From: Bacillota bacterium
GTDB taxonomy: Bacteria > Bacillota > Clostridia > Acetivibrionales > DTU013
DNA: 64,000 nt
Reading direction: 5' to 3'
Assembly (NCBI GenBank): GCA_023433505.1
Contig: JAEZCO010000087.1
Coordinates: forward strand, 168,539-232,538
The notes beneath the pieces were generated by a model. It searched no databases. It was not told where the DNA came from and saw only the letters and a list, made by a program, of their open reading frames with translations. Both the position numbers and the translations under genes were made by a program. This document shows positions 1 through 8,385 of this stretch, piece by piece; the first letter of the stretch is position 1, and every line of letters starts with the position of its first letter.

Positions 1-457
1 ATATGTCGCAGTCCTGGGAGAAGCCTTTATCCAGGCCCCTTTCGCCGCAGAAGCATCCCGGTTTTTCCGTCAGACAGCCCATGCCGACCAAAAGGGTATT
101 TTTAAAATTGGACTCGAAATAAGTGTCCACGAACTTTCCTTTTGTAAATACCGCCGTCATCACCTTAAGAGCCTCAAGGTCGCAGGGCTTCACTCCGAAA
201 ATAACTGTTTTCCTGGCGGGCACATCGTTTTGAACTGCATTTTCGCCAAAGCTCATGATTTTCTCAATCTGAGGAAACAGGTATTCCTTGGGAGACTTAT
301 ATGCCGGTTCATCACTAAGAATAACCCCGGAAGGTTCTTTTATCTCTTCAAATACCAGCTTCCCGCTGTTCATCACGGGAGCGGCAACCCTGTAATTGCT
401 GATCCAGACCTCCAGCAGCCCCTGCAGCTCACTTTTGGGAACTACAACATGCGTCAT
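1..457 (-). CDS. AsrA-like 4Fe-4S protein (5' part only)
   Basis: The ATG at 457 opens a frame that runs off the left edge, so only about 152 residues are visible. The segment FGVKPCDLEALKVMTAVF followed by a cysteine cluster (GCLTEKPGCFCGERG) matches the N-terminal part of AsrA / sulfhydrogenase beta-type 4Fe-4S proteins, which pass electrons between a flavin partner and other Fe-S subunits. The start lies inside the end of the upstream FrhB-like gene (29-base overlap), so the two are translationally linked and probably form one electron-transfer module. The family placement is fairly secure. The electron partner (NAD(P)H, ferredoxin or the Hdr complex) is inference, and the ferredoxin-type C-terminus expected for the family cannot be seen. 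Confidence 0.7.
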   Translation of the reverse strand, partial: MTHVVVPKSELQGLLEVWISNYRVAAPVMNSGKLVFEEIKEPSGVILSDEPAYKSPKEYLFPQIEKIMSFGENAVQNDVPARKTVIFGVKPCDLEALKVMTAVFTKGKFVDTYFESNFKNTLLVGMGCLTEKPGCFCGERGLDKGFSQDCDI

Positions 458-1316
458 CCTCTTCACCCCCAATAAATCCGACTTCCCTGTCACCCTGATG
501 GAAGGATAGGAGGGCCGGATCATCCTCCGTACTCACCCCTGCCTGATAGCCGTAAAGCTCTTCGCAAAATCCGGTGATTTCTTGAATGAGATACCGGATA
601 TCCACACCGGAGGGACAAACTCTTTCGCAGGCTCCGCATTCCACGCATCTCCCTGCCAGATGCATGGCCCTGCCCAGGTGATACATCATTTTAGCGCCTG
701 TATCCAGCTCCGCCGGAAGCCAGTTGGGCAGGTTCCTGTCCATGAAGCAGGTTTCGCAGTAGCAGCCGTAGCAGGCTTGCCTGCAGGAATAGCAAAGGAT
801 GCACTTCTTAATCTCCTTCTGGAATCTTACCAGCTTTTCCTCCAGCTCCGCTTCTTTTTTCCGGTCAACGGGACGCCCCTCCGTATCAGGTTTTATATCC
901 CCAGCTTTTTTCACCAGAACATCGTATACCGGGGGCGTCTTCACCCTGCATTCCCTGCAGCCGGGTGCAGATGTGCCATCCATGCTCTTCATCCCTTCGC
1001 ACTCCACACCGATGATATAAACATTCTCTCTTTTAATCTGGTTTTCAGTCATATACATGATTATTGCCCTTGCATCGCAGGGTTTGGCTACAATAGCGGC
1101 CCCCTCCTTCTTTTCAAGCAGGTATTTGGCAAGATTGGGCGTACAGGTTTCATCCCACTCCAGCTTGTCTGCATCTTCCGGCTTCCTCATGAAAAAGGGA
1201 ATGGCATTTCCTCCTGCCTCGCTGCGGGTAAAGCCCAGAATAACCGAAGCCTGGCCTTCCTCCAGCAGGGTCTTGCAAAAGTCTGCGATTTCTTTTTTCT
1301 GATTGTCAAAACTCAT
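429..1316 (-). CDS. FrhB-like / 4Fe-4S electron transfer protein
   Basis: 295 residues, start at 1316 behind GGAGGGATAAA. The N-terminal half (VAKPCDARAI near residue 98, then GVECEG) has the cysteine and flavin-site pattern of coenzyme F420 hydrogenase/dehydrogenase beta-type proteins. The C-terminal half has two Fe-S clusters, one in a cysteine-rich stretch near residues 172-190 (CILCYSCRQACYGCYCETC) and one at CVECGACERVCPSG. It ends in a short CC-containing tail. It overlaps the AsrA-like gene and follows mvhD in the same operon. Likely role: a soluble flavin/Fe-S module linking the Hdr-MetFV proteins to another electron carrier. The exact carrier is not visible, and F420 use is not implied in a Clostridium-type organism. 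Confidence 0.7.
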   Translation of the reverse strand: MSFDNQKKEIADFCKTLLEEGQASVILGFTRSEAGGNAIPFFMRKPEDADKLEWDETCTPNLAKYLLEKKEGAAIVAKPCDARAIIMYMTENQIKRENVYIIGVECEGMKSMDGTSAPGCRECRVKTPPVYDVLVKKAGDIKPDTEGRPVDRKKEAELEEKLVRFQKEIKKCILCYSCRQACYGCYCETCFMDRNLPNWLPAELDTGAKMMYHLGRAMHLAGRCVECGACERVCPSGVDIRYLIQEITGFCEELYGYQAGVSTEDDPALLSFHQGDREVGFIGGEEDDACCSSQK

Positions 1317-1366
1317 TTTATCCCTCCATGACTTTCACTACAGCAAAACCTTTTAATTTATCAATG

Positions 1367-1410
1367 CTTTCAGAAATAACGCGGTAAAGCGTTCGCGATA
1401 TTTCTGAAAG
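1367..1410. repeat. 44-bp palindromic repeat, copy 1
   Basis: The arms CTTTCAGAAATA and TATTTCTGAAAG face each other around a roughly 20-base centre, in the gap between mvhD and the FrhB-like gene. Read on the minus strand it matches the element at 6689-6731 nearly base for base, and most differences are transitions. It has no poly-T tail, so I do not call it a terminator. It may act as an mRNA processing or stability hairpin within the operon. Confidence 0.75.
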
Positions 1411-1443
1411 TCCTATAAACGCAGAAAAATTAATGTGGTAGTA

Positions 1444-1929
1444 CTATCGGTCCCCAGCAAGTTTATTGGGTCCAAGCTTCCTTACCTTGCCGGTCACTTC
1501 CTCAACTACCGATGCAAACCGGGAGCCCTCGGAAGCTGAAACCCATGTGAACTGCACTCTGTCAGGCTCTACTCCCGCAGTGGCAAGAAGCTTTTTCAGC
1601 AGGGTGAACCGCCTTCTGGCATACAGGTTTCCCGAGAGATAGTGGCAGTCTCCGGGATGGCACCCCGAAACCATTACCCCGTCTGCGCCTTCTGTCAGCG
1701 CCTTGAGGATATACAGGGGGTTGATCCTCCCTGAGCATGGCAGCCGGATGATCCGGATGTTTGGCGGATACTGGATTCTGCTGGTGCCAGCCAGGTCGGC
1801 GCCCGCATAGCTGCACCAGTTGCACAGGAAAGCTACAATTTTAGGCTCCCACTCCGGGATAGGGGGACAGGCTTCCTGTTCCGTTCTGTTGGCATTTATC
1901 TCTTTATTCCTAACGGTTTGTTCAATCAT
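1444..1929 (-). CDS. mvhD: MvhD-type 2Fe-2S electron transfer subunit
   Basis: 161 residues, start at 1929 behind GGGAGTGTGAGAAG. After a 30-residue leader the protein shows the MvhD signature: FLCNWCSYAGAD near residue 34, a RLPCSGR segment, and GCHPGDCHY near residue 109. In methanogens MvhD links the hydrogenase to HdrA. In acetogens such as Moorella a homologue is part of the MetFV-HdrABC-MvhD methylene-H4F reductase complex. Here it follows the giant hdrA after a repeat-bearing gap of about 240 bases. A second MvhD-like domain sits at the end of the protein at 9109-10443, so the operon holds two such modules. The assignment is secure; the partner in this organism is inferred from gene order. 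Confidence 0.9.
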   Translation of the reverse strand: MIEQTVRNKEINANRTEQEACPPIPEWEPKIVAFLCNWCSYAGADLAGTSRIQYPPNIRIIRLPCSGRINPLYILKALTEGADGVMVSGCHPGDCHYLSGNLYARRRFTLLKKLLATAGVEPDRVQFTWVSASEGSRFASVVEEVTGKVRKLGPNKLAGDR

Positions 1930-1964
1930 CTTCTCACACTCCCGCTGCTATTTTTAGTAATTTT

Positions 1965-2136
1965 GAAAACTCAAATCCTTTGCCATTAGTATGAAAAAGG
2001 TAATGGAATGGCGATCAATGATCGCCGCTACATTTTTCATCCTCAGGTGTGCCGCATGCGGCATGGGCATTGAGATGGCTCTACCCACACTTTTTCACCT
2101 TGAGATTCCACATCGCCAGGGCTCCTCGCGATGACA
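1965..2136. repeat. Composite intergenic repeat (copy E1)
   Basis: This fills most of the hdrA-mvhD gap. It has modules seen again at 7198-7445: a lead-in AAACTCAAATCCT...GTATGAAAA, a small palindrome GGCGATCAATGATCGCC, the string CATCCTCAGGTGTGCC with a GCATGC-centred palindrome, and a tail ending CTCGCGATGACA. The modular, palindrome-rich make-up and non-coding position fit a REP/BIME- or MITE-like family. No coding frame is supported in it. Confidence 0.75.
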
Positions 2137-2169
2137 ACTGCATTGCAATAAAATGGCTTTCATAATCAC

Positions 2170-5100
2170 TCAATTTCTCAACAAATACTCCAGCTCGCTT
2201 ACTACCTGTCTGTCCGTAAAGCCGTTTACATCCACAGCGCCGCACCTGCAGGTGGCGGAGCATGTTCCGCAGCCCTTGCACAAAACCGCATTGACTACGG
2301 CTTTTTTCACTGTTATATCCCGCTTCTTTATATCCTGAACACTGATGGCCTTATAGGCGCAAACCTTCTCGCAGGCTCCGCACCCTGCACAAAGCATCTC
2401 GTTTACCTGGGCAATGGTCCCTTCCGTCTCCAGGGTGTCTTTGGCAATGACCGTAGCAGCCCTTGCCGCAGCAGCCTTTCCCTGGGTAATGCATTCCTTC
2501 AGGCTCTTTGGCGCATGGGCCAGGCCACAGAGATAGACGCCTTCCGTGGCAAAATCAACAGGCCGCAGCTTGGCATGGGCCTCCAGGAAGAAGCCTTCTT
2601 GATTCAGCGGCACCTTCAGCATCTGTGCCAGGACCTTGTTGTTTTCCTTTGACGGCATTACCGCAGAGCTTAATACCACGAGGTCTGCTTTGATTTCAAT
2701 ATCCTCATCCAATATCGGTTCATATGCCTTTACAGCAAGCATGCCGTTCCTATCAATAATCTCCGGCTTCCTTTCCGGCTCATACCTGACAAACTGTACT
2801 CCGGCTTTTCTGGCCGCATTATAGCTGATTTCATTCAAGCCATAGGACCGGATATCCCTGTAAAGGATTGTAATGTTGGCTTCAGGGTTCATTTCCTTCA
2901 GCATAAGCGCATTTTTTATTGCCTGATTACAGCATACCCTGCTGCAGTAAGGCCTTTCCGAATCTCTAGAACCCACACATTGTATCATTACAATATTCCG
3001 GGCTTTATCAATGGCATCGCTGCTGTCCTTCAAGCGTTCTTCCAATTCCATCTGGGTCAGAACCCGGGGGCTTGAACCGTATAAATATTCCTTCGGCTTG
3101 TATTCATCCGCACCTGTTGCTACAATAACGACGCCATGGCCTATTTCCCTGTCACCTTCACCGCCGGTTGAAAGAAGGGTGGAATATTTGCCCACATACC
3201 CGTCAATTTGCTTGATCTCAGTATTGAGATAAACCTCTATCAGCGGATTCTTTGCAACATCTTCGATATATTTTCTGATATAGCCTTCATACTGCCTTCC
3301 TGACGGAGAGGTATTCAAACGTGCCGCATTACCGCCCAGTGAGCCGGTCTTTTCAACCAGGTATACCTTATACCCCATCCCCGCGATTTCAAGAGCGGCA
3401 GCAATGCCTGCCATTCCACCGCCAATAACCAATGCGGCTTTTCTGACTTCAATTTTCTGCTTTACCAGCTGCCTTGCAAAGGTCACCTTGCCGACAGCCA
3501 TCTTGACCAGTTCTCTGGCCTTATAAGTAGCATCGGCATAGCGGTCCATGTGCACCCAGGAGCATTGATCACGTATATTCGCCATTGTGAACAGGTACGG
3601 GTTCAAGCCCGCTTTTGAAAGGACCGTCTGGAATAAAGGCTCATGAGTCCTTGGCGTACATGAAGCAACTACCACCCGGTTCAGATCATACTCCTTTATT
3701 TTCTCAGCGATATTTTTCTGAGCATCCACCGAGCAGGTATAAAGATTTTGGTCCGCATACTCCACGAAAGGCAGGGTCTTGGCGTATTCCACCACATCAT
3801 TCACACTAAGGTACCCGCCTATATTGATGCCGCAATGGCATACAAATACCCCTATTCGAATAGGCTCTTTGGAGACGTCACGGAAAGGCGCCTGCTCCTC
3901 CTGAACAAAGTAGGAAGAATACTCCTCCATACTGACCTCCAGCGTGTTGGCTATTTTAGAAGCCTCGGAAGCCGCCGCGCTTGCTTCTACTACGGTTTCG
4001 GGAATATCCTTGGGTCCTGAAGCAGCGCCGCAGGCAACCACTCCCGTCTTTGAAGTCATTGGAGGCGCCATTTCATTTACCCAGCAGAAACCGTACCGGT
4101 CCGTCTTTACGCCGTTTTTTTCAAAAAACCTCTGTATTTCCTTTTTCGGCGTCAGCCCCACGGAAAGCACTACCATGTCATACTCATCCACCGCCATGCT
4201 GCCCTTAGGGTCGCAAAACTTAATATTCAGCTTTCCGTCAATGTTTTCGGAAACATCGGCCACCCTGCTTCGGATAAAGCCGATCCCATATTTACTCTTT
4301 GCCGAATCGATATATTTATCGAAGTCCTTGCCATAAGCCCTCATATCCATGTAGAATATGTCAATATCTTTTACGGCGGGCAAATGCTCCCTGGTAATAA
4401 TCGCTTCCTTGATGGCATACATGCAGCACACGGCCGAACAGTATTCGCTGTCGCATTTGGTATCCCTGGAACCGACGCACTGTATAAAGGCGATCCTGGA
4501 AGGAGCCTTTCCGTCGGATGGCCTTTGCACATGTCCATGGAAAGGCCCGGAGGTGGAGAGTATTCGTTCGTATTCCATACTGGTAACTACGTTTTTCGAC
4601 CTTCCATACCCCAGGTCCTCCGGGATATCCTTTGAGGTATCATACCCGTTTGCCATGATTACGGAGCTTACAGGAATTTCTACGACCTCATCCGACTGCT
4701 CATGCCTTATGGCGCCTGACCGGCAAGTACGTTCACAGGCCTTGCACTCGGAACAGATGGAACAGTCAACACACCGCAGCGCTTCTTTTACCGACTGCTC
4801 TTCATCAAAGCCCAGTTCCACTTCGTCAAAGCTTCCTATCCTTGCAGCTTTTTCCAGAACAGGCATCGCTTGGCGGCTTTTATGGGCCAGCCCTTTAAAG
4901 TTGATTTCTTCAATGGGGGTCTCCTGCAGAAGGAAGGGCTCGATGGGAAGATCGGTACCCTCCAGATAATTTCTTATGCTCTTTGCAGCCTTGTTGCCTG
5001 CCGCTATGGCTTCAATCACGGTGGCCGGTCCCGAAACGGCATCACCGCCGGCAAAGACACCCGGGTCACCTGTCAGCATTTTATTCACATCACATACGAT

Positions 5101-6624
5101 GGTCCCGTTCTTTTCAAAGCAAATTCCTCCGGTTGTATTGAACATCCCTGTGTCGACTGCCTGGCCGATTGCAGGGATTATATTATCCGCTTCCATAACA
5201 AATTCAGAGTCTGGAATTGCCACGGGACGCCTGCGTCCGCTTGCATCCGCCGGTCCGAGGGCATTTTTCTGACATTTCAGGCCAATCGCCTTTTGCCCGT
5301 CGGAAATGACCTCCAGGGGAGCGGTCAAATATTCAAATTTAACGCCTTCTTCTTTGGCGTGCTGAATTTCCCAGGTGCTGGCAGGCATTTCCTGCTCGGA
5401 CCGCCTGTATACGACCGTTACATCACAGCCAAGACGGATGGCAGAGCGCGCCGCGTCCATGGCCACATTTCCGCCGCCGATCACCAGCACCTTCCTGCCG
5501 ACCTCCGGGGTTTCGCCAAGGTTCAGGCTCCGAAGGAATTTGACGCCGGGAATGACCCCCTCTGCTTCTTCTCCCGGTATGCCCAGCTTCACATCCTTAT
5601 GGGCGCCGATTCCCAGAAAAAATGCACTGTAACCGGCCTCACGGAGGCCATCCAGTGTTATATCCCTGCCTACGGCGGTGTTGCAGCGTATTTCAACACC
5701 CAGGCCGGTTAGAATCTCTATCTCACGTTCCAGTATTTTTTTATCAAGACGGTAATCCGGGATCCCCACCTTAAGCATTCCGCCAGGCACCGGCAGGGCC
5801 TCAAACACTGTCACCGGATAACCCTCCAGAGCCAGTTGGTATGCGCAATTGATGCCAGCAGGCCCCGACCCTATGACTGCTATCTTGTGGTTTTTCGGCT
5901 CTCCCGCCGGCTTAATGTCCGGAGATTTCCCCTGCTTTATTTCATCATCTGCAATAAACCGTTTAAGGGAAGCGATGGACAACGGCGAATCCACATACTG
6001 TCTGCTGCATTTTGATTCGCAGGGGTGGAAGCATACTCTTCCCAGAACGCCGGCAAGAGGCGTGACTTCCCTGACAAGGGACAGCGCTTCGCCAAACCGC
6101 TTCTGACCTGTTAAAGCCACATAGCCATGGGCGTTTATATGTGCAGGGCATCTGTATTTACATGGAGAGGTGCCCTTTTTATCGATAGTTACCTTATTGG
6201 GAACAGCCTGTGCAAAGGGCTTATAAACTGCCTTCCGGGTACCCATTCCCATATCGAATTCGCTTTTCACTTCGATAGGACATTCCAGGGTACAATCGTT
6301 GCAGCCCTTGCAGAGCTCCTCATCAATAAACCGCGCTTTCCTTTTTATGACTGCCGTGAACTCCGGCGCCTCGCCTTTCAGCTCAAGCAGCTCACTCCAG
6401 GTCAGCGTCTTTATCAGAGGATGGTTATAGCATGCCGTCACTTTCGGAGCCAAAATACATGCCGAGCAGTCATTGGTAGGGAATGTTTTGTCAAGCTGCG
6501 CCATTCTGCCGCCGATGCTGGGACTGCTTTCCACCAGGAACACGGGGATCCCCATTTCCGCAAGATCCAGCGCCGACTGTATGCCGGCGATACCTCCACC
6601 TAAAACAAGTACTGGTTTTTTCAT
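2170..6624 (-). CDS. hdrA: HdrA-GltD-HdrA fusion flavoprotein
   Basis: 1484 residues, start at 6624 behind GGAGGAAATGT. Domains in order: an HdrA-type FAD motif (LVLGGGIAGIQSA, residue 7) with TNDCSACILAPK; a ferredoxin motif CKGCNDCTLECP (105); an inserted GltD-type glutamate synthase small-subunit module (about 155-555) with its own Fe-S cysteines, FAD site IGSGPAG (251) and NAD(P)H site VIGGGNVAMDAA (381); a second cysteine set CVDCSICSECKACERTC (618); the rest of the first HdrA flavodomain (to about 890); a second HdrA starting VCHCGINIGGY (928) with FAD motif VIGGGMAG (1066); and two C-terminal ferredoxin clusters from about 1412. Ordinary HdrA proteins are far shorter. The GltD insert offers a built-in NAD(P)H site, so flavin-based electron bifurcation between NAD(P)H, ferredoxin and methylene-H4F is a reasonable inference but not shown. 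No HdrB gene accompanies it. Confidence 0.88.
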   Translation of the reverse strand: MKKPVLVLGGGIAGIQSALDLAEMGIPVFLVESSPSIGGRMAQLDKTFPTNDCSACILAPKVTACYNHPLIKTLTWSELLELKGEAPEFTAVIKRKARFIDEELCKGCNDCTLECPIEVKSEFDMGMGTRKAVYKPFAQAVPNKVTIDKKGTSPCKYRCPAHINAHGYVALTGQKRFGEALSLVREVTPLAGVLGRVCFHPCESKCSRQYVDSPLSIASLKRFIADDEIKQGKSPDIKPAGEPKNHKIAVIGSGPAGINCAYQLALEGYPVTVFEALPVPGGMLKVGIPDYRLDKKILEREIEILTGLGVEIRCNTAVGRDITLDGLREAGYSAFFLGIGAHKDVKLGIPGEEAEGVIPGVKFLRSLNLGETPEVGRKVLVIGGGNVAMDAARSAIRLGCDVTVVYRRSEQEMPASTWEIQHAKEEGVKFEYLTAPLEVISDGQKAIGLKCQKNALGPADASGRRRPVAIPDSEFVMEADNIIPAIGQAVDTGMFNTTGGICFEKNGTIVCDVNKMLTGDPGVFAGGDAVSGPATVIEAIAAGNKAAKSIRNYLEGTDLPIEPFLLQETPIEEINFKGLAHKSRQAMPVLEKAARIGSFDEVELGFDEEQSVKEALRCVDCSICSECKACERTCRSGAIRHEQSDEVVEIPVSSVIMANGYDTSKDIPEDLGYGRSKNVVTSMEYERILSTSGPFHGHVQRPSDGKAPSRIAFIQCVGSRDTKCDSEYCSAVCCMYAIKEAIITREHLPAVKDIDIFYMDMRAYGKDFDKYIDSAKSKYGIGFIRSRVADVSENIDGKLNIKFCDPKGSMAVDEYDMVVLSVGLTPKKEIQRFFEKNGVKTDRYGFCWVNEMAPPMTSKTGVVACGAASGPKDIPETVVEASAAASEASKIANTLEVSMEEYSSYFVQEEQAPFRDVSKEPIRIGVFVCHCGINIGGYLSVNDVVEYAKTLPFVEYADQNLYTCSVDAQKNIAEKIKEYDLNRVVVASCTPRTHEPLFQTVLSKAGLNPYLFTMANIRDQCSWVHMDRYADATYKARELVKMAVGKVTFARQLVKQKIEVRKAALVIGGGMAGIAAALEIAGMGYKVYLVEKTGSLGGNAARLNTSPSGRQYEGYIRKYIEDVAKNPLIEVYLNTEIKQIDGYVGKYSTLLSTGGEGDREIGHGVVIVATGADEYKPKEYLYGSSPRVLTQMELEERLKDSSDAIDKARNIVMIQCVGSRDSERPYCSRVCCNQAIKNALMLKEMNPEANITILYRDIRSYGLNEISYNAARKAGVQFVRYEPERKPEIIDRNGMLAVKAYEPILDEDIEIKADLVVLSSAVMPSKENNKVLAQMLKVPLNQEGFFLEAHAKLRPVDFATEGVYLCGLAHAPKSLKECITQGKAAAARAATVIAKDTLETEGTIAQVNEMLCAGCGACEKVCAYKAISVQDIKKRDITVKKAVVNAVLCKGCGTCSATCRCGAVDVNGFTDRQVVSELEYLLRN

Positions 6625-6688
6625 ACATTTCCTCCGGAATCAATCGTACTTAAGCGAAACAAACATTGTTTCATCTGCATCTATGCGC

Positions 6689-6731
6689 CTTTCAGAAGTA
6701 CCGCAAACACTTCAATGCATTATTTCTGAAT
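6689..6731. repeat. 44-bp palindromic repeat, copy 2
   Basis: The arms CTTTCAGAAGTA and TTATTTCTGAAT lie between hdrC and hdrA. It is the same family as 1367-1410, in the opposite orientation. Both copies sit in non-coding gaps of the same operon. No start codon or ribosome binding site lies within it, and the hdrA ribosome binding site is about 55 bases further on. Confidence 0.72.
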
Positions 6732-6761
6732 GGACAAATTGAATGTTTCGCTGTTGTAAGT

Positions 6762-7169
6762 CTACTTGCTGCTTTGAAGCTCGTTGATCCTGTCGATTCT
6801 CTCCTGCCTTACTTCCCTGTCAATCCTTTCAACAGCCTCCGCAAACTCTTCGGATACAATACCCTTCTCCACAGCCAATTCCCTTAAAACCCTGATAATA
6901 TCCGCAAACCGCACATCCTGCGGACAATGAGCCACACAGGTGTGACACTGGCTGCACTGCCAAAGCTGGGGTGATGAAAGGACCTCCTGTTCCATGCCCA
7001 ACAGGATCATTCTCATAATACGCCTGGGATTGTAGTCGGCCTTTAAGGCGCTGACAGGGCACCCGGCAGTGCAAGTCCCGCACAGAAAACAATTCATCGC
7101 CTTTTCTCCGCCAGGCATTGCCGCAACCCGGTTTTTAAACCTCATGTCCATGGAACTCAAATCCTTCAT
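6762..7169 (-). CDS. hdrC: HdrC-type 4Fe-4S subunit
   Basis: About 135 residues. The best start is the ATG at 7169, eight bases after GGAG; upstream ATG/GTG codons lie too close to that site. Two classical clusters are visible, CFLCGTCTAGCP and CSQCHTCVAHCP, with the helical C-terminus typical of HdrC. In known heterodisulfide reductases HdrC passes electrons to HdrB, which carries the CCG-domain non-cubane clusters. No CCG-domain protein is encoded next to it here, so HdrC probably hands electrons on to something else, with MetV/MetF (immediately upstream) the natural candidate. A 295-base repeat-rich gap separates it from metF, and the 44-bp repeat separates it from hdrA. Confidence 0.88.
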   Translation of the reverse strand: MKDLSSMDMRFKNRVAAMPGGEKAMNCFLCGTCTAGCPVSALKADYNPRRIMRMILLGMEQEVLSSPQLWQCSQCHTCVAHCPQDVRFADIIRVLRELAVEKGIVSEEFAEAVERIDREVRQERIDRINELQSSK

Positions 7170-7197
7170 ATGCATCACTCCGTTCTTATTATTGCTG

Positions 7198-7445
7198 CCG
7201 GGCGATCACTGATCGCCCCTACGAATTCCAAAATAAATCCGGAAACTCAAATCCTATGTCGCTGGTATGAAAAGGAGTCCGGTGTAGGGGCGACCACTGG
7301 TCGCCCACCCAGGAAGGGCTTTTGATGGCGATCACTGATCGCCGCTACATTTCATCCTTAGGTGTGCCACTCTGTGGCAATCCGGTTTTAATCCCGCTTT
7401 CTCACTGTTAGATCCCCACATCGTTATCACTCCTCGTGATGACAC
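7198..7445. repeat. Composite intergenic repeat (copy E2)
   Basis: The longest copy, filling the metF-hdrC gap. It holds three GGCGAYCACTGRTCGCC-type palindromes (near 7200, 7285 and 7328), the lead-in GAAACTCAAATCCT...GGTATGAAAAGGA shared with 1965-2136 and, inverted, with 14557-14716, then CATCCTTAGGTGTGCC with a CCACTCTGTGG palindrome, and a tail ending CTCCTCGTGATGACA. No coding frame is supported in this stretch. Confidence 0.78.
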
Positions 7446-7473
7446 CTAATTTAAAATTTCCGCATTCATCTGT

Positions 7474-8385
7474 CTACGGCCTTGGAAGGAAGCCTGCCTT
7501 TTCGACAATGGAAGGCACTATGCTTTCCCATCCTACAGCCATGATGTGTATTCCGCTGACCCCTTCAATTTTCCGTATATCCCTGATCAGGTCCAGTGCT
7601 ATTGCGACGCCTTCCTCTTCCTGGTTTGCCGCCTTCCGCATCCTGTCCAGGAAAGACTCCGGAACTGCCATCCCTGCCACTTTCCTGGTCATTTCCAGGG
7701 ATTTCAGCGACTTGTTGACAAGAATGCCGGCCAGGATATAGGTCCTTTGATGAAGTCCTGCGGCTCTGACCTTTTCCATCCATTTTCCGAACCTTTCCAC
7801 ATCGTATATGGCCTGTGTCTGTATGAACTGGGCCCCTGCATTTATTTTCTTGCGGAGCCTTATGAACTGCATTTCTTCAGGATCCGCAAAGGGATTGGCC
7901 GTGGCCCCGAGGAAAAATTCCGCGGGCACCTTCACCGGCTTGCCGCTCATAAAAATCTTTTCATTCTTCATGCGGGTCAGCGCCTGCAAAAGTTGGATTG
8001 AATCAATATCATAAACATTCTTGGATTGCGGATGATTCCCAAAGGACTGATGGTCCCCCGACAAGCAAAGCAAATTCTTCAGGCCCAGTGCATAAGCCCC
8101 AAGCAAATCGCTCTGGATCGCAATCCTGTTTCTGTCTCTGCAAGTCATCTGGACGATAGGCTCGATGCACTCTCCTTGAATAAGGCAGGAGGCTGCAATG
8201 CTGGACATTCTGACAATGGCCGTCTGATTGTCGGTAACATTGGCTGCGTCGATGATTCCCGCCAGTTCCTTTGCTCTTTTCCCCACAAATTCGGCATCGG
8301 CGCTCATGGGCGGTCCGATTTCGGCGGTGACGGAAAAATGTCCTGCTTCCAGTAGCTTCTGCAAATTGCTCCTGTGGTCGGTCAT
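7474..8385 (-). CDS. metF: Methylene-tetrahydrofolate reductase, MetF
   Basis: 303 residues, matching the usual MetF length. The N-terminus (FSVTAEIGPP), ANVTDNQ, LCLSGDHQ, GATANPFADPEE and the FIQTQAIYD segment are characteristic of the TIM-barrel FAD enzyme that converts 5,10-methylene-H4F to 5-methyl-H4F. Its ATG overlaps the stop of metV (ATGA), as in acetogens where MetF and MetV form the catalytic core of a larger reductase. This is the methyl-branch step of the Wood-Ljungdahl pathway; other Wood-Ljungdahl genes are not in the window. The FAD enzyme is expected to take its electrons through MetV and the Hdr-like subunits. Confidence 0.95.
   Translation of the reverse strand: MTDHRSNLQKLLEAGHFSVTAEIGPPMSADAEFVGKRAKELAGIIDAANVTDNQTAIVRMSSIAASCLIQGECIEPIVQMTCRDRNRIAIQSDLLGAYALGLKNLLCLSGDHQSFGNHPQSKNVYDIDSIQLLQALTRMKNEKIFMSGKPVKVPAEFFLGATANPFADPEEMQFIRLRKKINAGAQFIQTQAIYDVERFGKWMEKVRAAGLHQRTYILAGILVNKSLKSLEMTRKVAGMAVPESFLDRMRKAANQEEEGVAIALDLIRDIRKIEGVSGIHIMAVGWESIVPSIVEKAGFLPRP

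Noticed and set aside
4870..5712. A 280-codon open frame on the plus strand
   Set aside because: It is opposite the GltD module of the giant HdrA, which has clear FAD and NAD(P)H motifs; it is a mirror of GC-rich codons.
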